Part shown: in pieces, positions 55,289 to 64,000 of the stretch | Layout: every line of letters starts with the position of its first letter | Position numbering within the stretch: position 1 is the stretch's first letter | Assembly: GCA_001455915.2 (NCBI GenBank) | Contig: LNDK02000039.1 | Location: 114,447-178,446, forward strand | Direction of reading: 5' to 3' | DNA from: Samsoniella hepiali | Lineage: Eukaryota; Ascomycota; Sordariomycetes; Hypocreales; Cordycipitaceae | Length of the DNA: 64,000 nt | Translations under genes and position numbers: made by a program | Notes under the pieces: model-generated | Databases searched by the model: none | What the model was told of the DNA's origin: nothing | The model's input: the letters and a program-made list of their open reading frames with translations, nothing else

Positions 55289-58200
55289 GGTGAAGGTCGA
55301 AAGCGGCTGACCGCTAAGCCGCGTGAGTTGCGCCGGTCGGAAGGCGCTATAATTCTGGAACAGCAAATATAAGAACTGCGATCATTCGGCCGCGATACAT
55401 TCAACGCCAGAAATGAGTCCGGGCGAGGATACTGACGCCGTGCAATCGTGAAACGGAAAAGGCTGTGTTTGCTCTGCACTTTAAACCAGCCTCTGACTGA
55501 CAGCGACGACTGGCGAAAAAAAAAAAAAGTTGCGATAAGAGCAAGTCACATGAGATAGTGGCTATCGATACGGCGATACCCACCAGCTCCGAAGTGGGGT
55601 GCAGTTGGAGAAGGCAGCCGCAAAGAGGGGCAGTCGAGCTGCAGAGGTGCAGAGATGCAGCAACAGTTCGCTCCAATACTGACCAGTACAAGGGACAAGG
55701 GGCCGGTCCTTGAGCAGCTGCGTGCAACAGAGAGCCTCTTCAGGGTACACACGTTGTGCTTATTTCGGTGAAAGTCCAGTCTCTCATAGGCGAGAAGAGC
55801 CGACGCCTTGCATGGGCGGCCCCTCCCGCTTGGTCTTTGGCTCCAAGGCCGGCGTCGGTCTACACTGGACAGTCGCCATCAAAGCAAGACACGCAGTTTT
55901 GAAGCCACAGTAACAGACTAACAGCTGCGACCAGTGCGGTGAAGATGTGCTTTTGATCAGCCCACTGCCTCTCAGCTCGCGTTACGACTTTACCAGCTGT
56001 CTCGCGGGACTCAAGTTTCACGGTCCCCGGTGCTGGGCTGCCGTGACCTGATTTACATTGCTCGTGCAGACGAGCCCTGCGGCTGGCGAAAAGGCAACAG
56101 GCCTCCAGCCTCCAGCCTCCAGCATCCACTGCGCAGCGGCGTGCGAGGCCCGTCCTGAGGCCACGGCTGTGATGATGCGAACCGTTACGTAGTATGCTTG
56201 AGGTGTAGGGTGGTAGCGCGAGCAGGGATCCCAAGCCACACTAGACTTGGGTGAGGGGCAGCGGCCTGCATCTGTGGCCTGCAGCATGAGACCTGCTTTG
56301 CGTTTATCCATTTTTTATTATATGCAGCAGATGACCATGGGAAATGAAGAGAGTGGACAGAGGTGATGGAAGAGGGGAAGCTCGTATCTCGGCCAAGTGC
56401 CACGTCGTCCCCAGCATTCATGATATATCACTGGATGGTGTATGAATAGAGACGAGCTGGTATCGTGATTGCAGCTCATTCGGCGGACACTAGGACTGCA
56501 TGAAGGCAGACATTTGCTTGGTAGCCTTTTCCAGCCATGGCTTCCTGCAAGCTGCACAAGAGGCTGCACGCTGCACGCAGGCTGCACGCTGCACGATGCA
56601 AGCCTTGCCTGGCGCGAAGGAGCGGCCTTGATATCACAGCATGGGTACCGGGGTACGGTCGGCGGAGCAGAGTGCTTGAGTGGCTTGGCGGGACAGTGTC
56701 TTGGATTTAAAAGACTGGCCTGACGACATCAACCTGCGCTGCGGAGCATGATTCTTGTTACTGCTACAGTGTTGTTACTTCAGGATTCATGCCAATCCTT
56801 GACGGCTAGATGAATAATATCCGCCCATGATATAGGTATACCGAGAGACAACCACATCGAGTCGGCGAGTCGGGTGCCACGGTGTCGGGGCATTCACCGT
56901 GCGCAGACCTGTGGGCAGCCGACGTTTCGGTTTCAACAGCCATGAGCGTACTCGGAATAAAGGGAAGTCGGTCAATGTATCCCATGTCACACTGCGCATA
57001 TATCCACTGGAAACGGTGCAGGACGAGGGATGACATGCTGCGCAACACCAGCAGCGGTACTCTGTACATTTACCCGCTCAACAACCAGCCCCAGCTACAT
57101 GGCGAAACATGCACCTATTGCAGCTTCTCCAGAACGGCCGCACTATCAGCGATCGAGAAAAAACTTGGCGGCGGGAGCTAGATGTGGAAAAAGAAAGAAA
57201 CAGGCCAAAAATAAGGGAGCTAGGAGTTGGCTCAACGGTGGGACACGGCTAGCTGCTGCTGCCCAAGGCCGCCGCCCTGGCTATGCTGAGGATCGGCCGG
57301 GTAGCGTACTCAATAGACCAAAGAAGAAACGAATGAGACGGTGGAGGAGGACAAGGTTGAAGGTCTGGTGACACTGGCTTGTGGTATGACGTCTCCTGGA
57401 CGCGGGCTCTGCGGCCTTGTTGCCTGCCTACTTTGGGGGTGGCCTAGCGTTGCAAGGCATATTGAATCCCATCGGTAAAATGTAGTAATTACCTACCTAC
57501 CTATTCAAGAGGCTTGTTCAGCGGCCCAGGGTTCGTTGTTTTAGCGCCTGCAGTTGACGATGTGAAAAGCGGCCGCTGCAGTGGACCGGGATTGTTTCTC
57601 GGGGGTTGAGGGGGGGGGGCCTGCCTGCCTGCAGCATGGTTCAGCGGCTACCATGCTGCAGCGGAAAAGAGAGATCCGACTCTCAGCCAACCAAAGCAGG
57701 CCTGGGGTTTGCAGCTTGGAGATACAAGATAAAAATAACAAAAACAAAAACAAAACTTTGGCAAAAAAGGCTGAGCATACGGAAATTGCACGCTTCGACA
57801 TTGGGCGCCTAACTGCCCGTCAGGTACCTAGCCGGAGCCTTCGATTGGATGGTCCGTCTTGGCCCTGACGAGTTTTAGTGATGGCAGGCTGCCTTGCCTC
57901 TACAAGTCCTACTGGAAACAGGCTGGGTCCCTGCCTCTGACAGGCCGCCGCGGATTAGCACCCGGCCGCGGCGTCCATTCGCTGCGAAACAGGCAGCTAG
58001 AGCTACCGACAAAGGCACCGAGGTTGCAGTTTACAGCGCTACCTTGCCTAAAGCACCGCTAGCAATCCCGCTACCTTAAACAGAGTCGCAGCTGGTGTCA
58101 TACGGTGATCTCGCTGTACTCTCTTTGATCTCAACCACCAGGTATTGTGGCGCCGCACCACAGCGCTGCCGACTTATCAGGTACCTGAGGCAGGGGTGCC

Positions 58201-58896
58201 GTGGCGGGCAGAGGCAGTGGCTAGAGGGGCTCCTCCAGCGCCAAAGGAGCTGCCCGCTGCGGCAGGTGGGGTTACTGAGATACAGCGACCTCAAGTACCC
58301 TTTTCAGTGTCTTGCCTCTCTGCCTACCAAGGCAAGGAGCCCTTTGCTGCCACTCTCGCTTCTTGCTTTCCTACACGGCCGCAACGCCTCTCTCTCCCTC
58401 TACCTCATCCAAGCTCCAGCTGCACAACGGCATCTCGTTTTCTGCCGTCTCCCGGCCCCTGACCGCGGCTCTCTGCCCGACCGGTTTCCCTGGCTGCAGA
58501 GCTGAAGCTGACGTGACTTTTCCCTCGGTGCTCTCTTTAGCTGAGCCTCTGGGCCAACATAACCACCCCACGCCAGACCTGGCCGCCCAACCCACAAACG
58601 GCCATCCTCAAACGACGCATCGACTGCACAACGTTTGCTTCCCTCGAACGAACCAAGCTGCACCGCTTGTTACAGAGCCCTGCATCTGCCATCACTCTTT
58701 GGCCACAGCACAAACATCTCCCAGACCTCGCGCCTCGCTACGAGGCATCTCAGACACCGTGCCGCCGCGCGCAGAGCTGTGTGCTCCGGCGAGCAGAGCT
58801 GGACCTGTACCTGACCGAACCCAGCCGAACACCATACCTTCACACTCTGTTGATCACGCGCCTGGGGACTCTGCCGTCCCAGGCCAGACTGCCAAT
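55289..58896. other. 3.6 kb between divergent RPA135 and ARL8
   Basis: No gene supported. It contains (CTCCAGC)3 near 56103-56124, an 18-bp tandem duplication at 56561-56596, a TACCTACC motif near 57491-57504, an A-rich tract near 57727-57760, and from about 58.3 kb C/T/A-rich sequence that looks like the ARL8 leader. Confidence 0.5.
56561..56596 (+). repeat. 18-bp tandem duplication of GCTGCACGC-rich unit
   Basis: Two successive 18-bp copies of AGGCTGCACGCTGCACG(C/A), each made of two shorter CTGCACG elements; differ at the last base only. Confidence 0.8.
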
Positions 58897-59812
58897 ATGG
58901 CTGGGTTGTTCAGAAAGGTGTACGACTGGCTGATGCGCATGTTTTGGTAAGCTTCGCCTGATCCTGTCTCTCGCATCGTGTCCGTGGTGGGCGCGAGCCG
59001 TCCTCGACCTGACCTCGCCCGCGAGACACGCCGCGTTCCCAATAGCAGCCACCCTTATGGGTACAGACCGTTCAGCAACACGACCCGTCAACTGACGCAC
59101 AATTTTTAGGGCTCAGGAAATGGAAGTCACTGTGGTGGGCTTGCAGAACGCTGGCAAAACCTCGCTCCTGCGTGTCCTGTCGGTATGTTTCAAAGACCGG
59201 CTGTCTTGCTTCCCGGACTAACATGTTGTGCCATGCAGGGAGGAGAGTTCACAGTCGAGTATGTATAATCCCTCTCGTCGACCGTAATCACGTCGGCGAC
59301 ACTTGTGTCATTTGATTTTGAATCACTCGGGCCTCATGGCCTCCTTGGCCCCGACTGGTTTTTGCTTTTTGTTGTCTTGTGTCTCTGGCTGACTCTTGCG
59401 TAGCTCGATACCGACAGTCGGATTCAACCTGAAAAAGGTGCAGCACGGACATGTGTTATTAAAATGCTGGGATCTGGGTGGCCAGCCGCGATTTCGATCC
59501 ATGTGGGAGAGGTATTGTCGTGGTGTCAACGTCATTGTCTTCATAGTCGACATTGCCGACCGGCCACAGATTCCTGCTGCCAAGGAAGAGCTCCACGCAC
59601 TGATGGGCTACCACTCCCTCGGCGGGATCCCGTTGCTGGTACTCGGGAACAAGTCGGATCTCCCAGATAAAATGTCGGTCGACGACATGATTGACGCCCT
59701 GGACCTCGGGACGATACAAGGACGCGAGGTGTGCTGCTATGGTATCAGCGCCAAAGAAGAGACGAATCTCGCCGCCGTCGTACGGTTCCTCGTCAAATCG
59801 GCAGGAAAGTAG
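58897..59812 (+). CDS. ARL8: Arl8-type small GTPase
   Basis: Arf-like GTPase that in animals places lysosomes on kinesin and in fungi is expected on vacuole/endosome membranes. Exons 58897-58946, 59110-59182, 59239-59258 and 59404-59812 sum to 552 nt (183 residues). The N-terminus MAGLFRKVYDWLMRMFW is an amphipathic helix without the Gly2 myristoylation site of Arfs, as in Arl8. Nucleotide motifs: G1 GLQNAGKTS, switch I SIPTVGFNLKKV, G3 WDLGGQPRFRSMWERYCRG, G4 NKSD, G5 SAK. All four junctions are consensus (GTAAGC, GTATGT, GTATGT donors; TTTTTAG, ATGCAG and GCGTAG acceptors). Exon 3 is only 20 nt. Upstream C/T/A-rich sequence looks like a leader. Confidence 0.96.
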
Positions 59813-59882
59813 ACCATGGTGAAGGGTCCTTGTATATCGGCGCTGGCCAGCAGAAAACCACTGGCGGGCGTTTCGTGTCTGC

Positions 59883-59908
59883 TTTTCTTTTCTTTTCTTT
59901 TCTTTTTT
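59883..59908 (+). repeat. (TTTTC)n pentanucleotide repeat
   Basis: About five TTTTC units about 70 bp after the ARL8 stop codon, within probable 3' untranslated sequence. Confidence 0.8.
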
Positions 59909-61083
59909 GTTTTTGGATAATCTCGGCGGAAGACTGGGTCTTATGATTTCTTTTCATGTTTAGAAAGAGGAGCGACACAAAGGCAAAGCAGAACCGAGGG
60001 CGACATCGGTGTGCGCTATTTCATGTTATCTGGGACGTCTTTCGGCATTTTGCGAGGGAGCATTTTTTCCGGTTTTTGTTTATTGCAAGTCTCTTATGGC
60101 GTAGCAAGCGATTGGGCCATATGACGAGAGACGAGACACGAATAATGACAAGCCACAACACGACTTGGAAGCGCATGTCAGCATACGTGTGTTTGATAGT
60201 GAGAAGAGTAAATCTGTAAACGAACTGTTCGACGTTGGCCTCGATATCTAGTGGCGAGCGTGCTGCGCTGCACATGGCGGCGGCGCTGCGCTCAACGGCA
60301 GCGCTGCATAAACGGACAAGAAACAGCGATGCGGGAAGAAAAGGGACAACCCAGGATCAAATACTCCAGGGACGCAGCCACGCGCATACCCTTCCCGCGG
60401 GGCCGTAAGAGACAGCTGGTGGTGCATCATGCCAACTCATCTCTGCAGTTTGGCCTGGTTGCATGCGTGGGGCCGAAAGGCCAGCGCAGCAAGCTTGCAC
60501 TACCAGCGCATGCTGATGCGGCATAAAGGGGCCTGCGCGGGAGGTGGTGTTGATTTCGGCTGCGACGATGGGATAAATGACTACCCAGGATTTTGTACGA
60601 TTATTTTGAGTGGCATATTGCGCTCTTTACGGGGTCGCGCTACAGGTGCCGTCATGGTCAGCGCGCGCTCGCCCTGCGGTGAGTACGACAACATTCCGGT
60701 GTCGTGTCGTACGAGGGGTCAGTGAGCAAGGGGCATCTGTTCTTCCAGCGCAACAAAGCAAAACTGAAAATCGGAGAAACTGACATGTAGGAAAAAAAAG
60801 CATGTGTTATTTCTTTCCATTTTAGAAACAAGGTACGCTACGTATGTAGAATGCGACGTAAAACGTGCGTTTTCCTACATTGTTCGTACATGCGTATTCG
60901 CTGCCCAATACGGCTGGGATCCCCTCATTGGGGGCCGAACCATTGGCCTGTGCAGGCCGAGCCATCTATCTGGCTGTAATGCATGAGAGCTGTCCTAAGA
61001 AGGGGAAGATTTTCTCCGCGACATACATAAAAAGCGAGAGCGCTTTTGGAAAGTCCCTTCGAGAGCCATGCGTCGGTAGTTCT

Positions 61084-61101
61084 CAGCAGCAGCAGCAGCA
61101 G
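61084..61101 (+). repeat. (CAG)6 trinucleotide repeat
   Basis: Six perfect CAG units in a non-coding stretch. Confidence 0.85.
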
Positions 61102-63178
61102 CCTACTCTACTCATGCGCCAGAATGCCCGTTCGGCTGCCCGGCGGCGACGGCTTACTTTGCGAAGCTGACAACTATTTCACTGGCCACGGCCTGGATTG
61201 CCCATGAACTCAAATGTACATGACGGCCGTTTCTGGGGATGGCGCTTGGTGCGTACCACGCCAACCACGCCGAGCGCGTCGACGGCGGCTGCTGGCCGTG
61301 GAGCATATACCCACCCAATGTCAGTACCGATACAGACTTGAGTTTGCCATCTCAGCGAGATGGAGGGGGGATGAAAGATTTGTGGCTTTGATCCATGGAT
61401 ATACGAACGAACACGTCGGCGTACAATGCCATTATCATCAACGAAAAAGAACGACATATGCGCGGTCAGTTTGACCGCAGATAGTCTAGGTATCGTCGAG
61501 GAAGACGGCGGCAGCAGCACTCATATCTGCCTAGTATAACGCTAGTATTGGCATCATGGCTGTCAAACCTGAGTTTGGGCGAACAGGACGGCGGGGCAGG
61601 CGAAACTCGGGAAACTGCTTGAGGAGGTAGCCGAGAATCTTTATAGCTCGTGAGGGGATCGGACAAGGTATGGTATTATGGTAGTTTGTGTGATTTGATC
61701 GCGGCATGTGTTCCCAGGCTGGGAAGAAGTGCTGTGGAAAAAGGTCAAGTATGTGACGGCAGCGGCTGGTAAGGCACACAAATACGCACAAGGACGGATG
61801 TTGAACAAATGATCAATTATCAGGTCGCAGTGAAGCTTGGACCGCGTAGCGATCGGAACATGGAGTTTGGCGCACAAATCCGTCGATCGAACCGGGCGCT
61901 TACACGGTCATGTTCACAGTGCCACGGCAAGTGGGCTCCCGCCAACCATCGAGATGCCACATTCTGTCGGGAATGCGAAATACTTCGTATCAGATATGGA
62001 AGAGAGACTTTAGTTGCGGCACTGGCTCCCGCGGAAAACCGAAAACATAATTACGTTGGCATCGTTACGCGCCGAGGCTTGTCACGATTTGCAGCTTGCC
62101 TGCCCAGCTGAAGACAGGGATCCCTGGCAAGGGTTTATGAAAGTATCCTACCAACAGCCTCTCCCCACTAACCGACATGACTGATTCTAGATGCATTCTA
62201 AAAAAAAAAGACTAGCTGTGTGCAAGGACCATGACGACGAATGGACTCGTTGGTGCAAGTGATGGCTGAAACAGCCAGCCACGCGCGGGGGATGGCCAGT
62301 ACGACAGGCCGCATACAGATAAGTCAGCCGAGGCTTCTTAGCATCTCTAGCTGGGTGGCTGCATCGACGACGCAGGAGGCGGTAGCAGATGGCAAACGGC
62401 TGTCAGACTCGCGAGCGCGTGTGCTTCGGGGCAGAAGCCAGCGGCAGAGAGGCAGTGTGGCTTGCGAAACTGGTACAAGGAAGAAGAGGCTACCGGAGGC
62501 GGATGATGCGGAGGAGCACAATATATGTTTCCATACAAAGACGTACTTTTGCAAGTGCAAGTAATTTAGATACCCGACGCCATGTTGAAATCCTGATACC
62601 GCTGGAAGGATCTTGCCGAGCCAACCACATGCACGCCATGAAGCAGGCTGCATATACAGCTCGCCAAGACACACCCCGAAAGATGCAATCTATCTAGGAG
62701 ATTATTTTAACTACACATTGTAGATACTTTGAGAAATCTGATCCGGCGGCATTCGTCCCGGCCACGGCCGCCGATTTCCGCCGCAAGCCCCGTCTCCACC
62801 CACTTTCCCCCCCGCGTCCCCCCCCCAGCTCCGATCCGGACGCCCTCTTTCCTACATCCTTATCAGTCTTTGCACCAGACACTGTGCTTACTTGCCCAAT
62901 TGAAAAGTCCGAAAGCTGCTACACCATAGCCCACCCAGCAGTACAACAGGTCTTGTCAATCGTGTCAAAGCGGAGCCAACGCGCCTTTCCAACTACATTG
63001 GGCGTGGGAAAAAAACGTGGTGGGGGAGGACTCGATGATGCAAAGGCTTCCGAGCGCTCTGCGACTACATATCAAGCGTATCCAGCCCCGTGTTGATAAC
63101 AGATATTGTTGCGTGCCGTTTCATACCACGTACCCTGTACGCGAATTTTCTGGCGCTACAGCATCTAAGCAATCAACC

Positions 63179-64000
63179 ATGGCGAGCAACAACGAAGGTG
63201 GTGCATGGATTGGCGCGCAAGGCCCCGGATCGCTGGACCTCCGCAGTACGTAACCGAGACCAAATGCTCCAATTGGACTTTTTTTCCCCCTCGAATTCAA
63301 TGTGCTGACAATGGTGTCCTGGCAGGCGATGTGATGACGGTGCCGACGCCGGCGATGCTGGCGGCCGTGGCGCGGTGCTCGCTGCGCGACGACGTCTTCA
63401 ACGAGGACCCGACGACGCGGGATCTCGAGGCGCACGTGGCGCGGCTCGCGGGCAAGGAGGCCGGGCTGTTTGTCACGTCGGGCACCATGGGCAACCAGGT
63501 CGCGCTGCGCAGCCTGCTGACGCAGCCGCCGTTTGGGGTGCTGGCGGACCACCGCTCGCACATAATCCTCTACGAAGCGGGCGGGTGAGTTTTTTCTTCT
63601 CTTGCTACAAATACATACACACATGTCACCACATTCTTATAGCAGCAAAACCCGCTGACACTCTTGCAGCGTCTCCACGCTCACCGGCGCCACCGTCAAG
63701 CCGGTCGTGCCGCGCAACGGCATCCACCTGACGCTCGAGGACGTGGCGGCGCACGTCGTGCTGAGCGACGACGTGCACGCGTGCCCGACGCGCGTCATCA
63801 GCCTCGAGAACACGCTCAACGGCATGGTGATGCCCCTCGCCGAGGTGACGCGCATCGCCGCGTTTGCGCGGTCGCACGGCATCCGGCTGCACTGCGACGG
63901 CGCGCGGCTGTGGGAGGCCGCGGCCGTGGCGGGCGCGGGGACGCTCGCGCAGCTGTGCGCGGCGTTTGACACGGTCAGCCTGTGCTTCTCCAAGGGCCTG
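63179..64000 (+). CDS. GLY1: Threonine aldolase (partial, C-terminus beyond window)
   Basis: PLP enzyme cleaving L-threonine/allo-threonine to glycine and acetaldehyde. Exons 63179-63245, 63326-63584 and 63670-64000 (open at the window end). Protein starts MASNNEGGAWIGAQGPGSLD, then the family blocks LRSDVMTVPTPAMLAAVARC, GDDV-like LRDDVFNEDPTTRDLEAHVA, GKEAGLFVTSGTMGNQVALR, ADHRSHIILYEAGG, VISLENTLNGMVMPLAEV, the Asp of LHCDGARLWEAA, and SLCFSKGL, whose Lys should form the Schiff base with PLP. Roughly the first 245 residues are present; the C-terminal domain is missing. The frame is open for 54 further codons upstream, with possible starts at 63017, 63035 and 63038, giving a basic extension that could be a mitochondrial presequence. 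Confidence 0.93.

Larger units (their letters stand above)
59813..63178. other. 3.4 kb between ARL8 and threonine aldolase
   Basis: No gene confidently supported. It includes a (TTTTC)n run at 59883-59908 in the ARL8 3' flank, (CAG)6 at 61084-61101, and a small open frame at 61860-62111 with two C-x-x-C pairs (see findings). The last 150 bp are open in frame with threonine aldolase. Confidence 0.45.

Noticed and set aside
56095..56130. Possible CRISPR-like short repeats (CTCCAGC units)
   Set aside because: Seven-base direct tandem units without spacers in a eukaryotic genome; an ordinary simple repeat.

Overview
The window is 64 kb of nuclear chromosome from a filamentous ascomycete. The evidence is short introns of about 44-115 bp with consensus donors, CTAAC branch sites and YAG acceptors, loosely spaced single-gene transcription units, and a set of typical fungal genes: Msb2 signalling mucin, PREG/Pho80 cyclin, class V cAMP-receptor-like GPCR, NiaD and NrtA. 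Protein similarity recognised by eye and the repeated ACCTACCT-type intergenic motif fit Sordariomycetes, possibly Hypocreales; that placement is inference. Sixteen protein genes can be supported. I saw no rRNA, tRNA, intact transposon or CRISPR.

Layout. 0-9 kb, all minus: the N-terminal part of a TesB-type acyl-CoA thioesterase, a six-exon cAMP-receptor-like GPCR, and intronless nitrate reductase. At 11-13 kb (plus) lies a nitrate transporter. It is divergent from nitrate reductase across a 2.2 kb promoter region that holds a palindromic NIT4/NirA-type site. 13-30 kb, all minus: glutamine PRPP amidotransferase (15 exons, one only 3 nt long), a full ABC-A transporter, a GAD/CSAD-like PLP decarboxylase, and the mucin Msb2. 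An 8 kb gene-free interval follows. 37-45 kb (plus): Erv2-like sulfhydryl oxidase, proteasome beta-1 subunit, Pho80-like cyclin with a long leader. 46-55 kb (minus): a GPI-anchored cupredoxin, a secreted tyrosinase, and RNA polymerase I subunit RPA135. 58-64 kb (plus): Arl8 GTPase and the first part of threonine aldolase, cut by the window end.

How the genes relate. NiaD and the transporter form the only clear pathway pair (nitrate uptake and reduction); no nitrite reductase gene is in the window. The cupredoxin and tyrosinase are neighbouring copper-binding secreted proteins, though a shared role is not shown. Three genes concern sensing and signalling (GPCR, Msb2, Pho80-like cyclin). The rest is housekeeping: purine synthesis, the proteasome, rRNA transcription, vesicle traffic and oxidative folding.

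The most notable observation is the 3-nt microexon in ADE4, supported by complete consensus introns on both sides and by restoration of a conserved Val-Asn. Very small exons also occur in the proteasome, Arl8 and nitrate transporter genes. I found no convincing new multi-gene system. All exon coordinates were worked out by hand from splice consensus and frame; for each complete spliced gene the exon lengths sum to a multiple of three.
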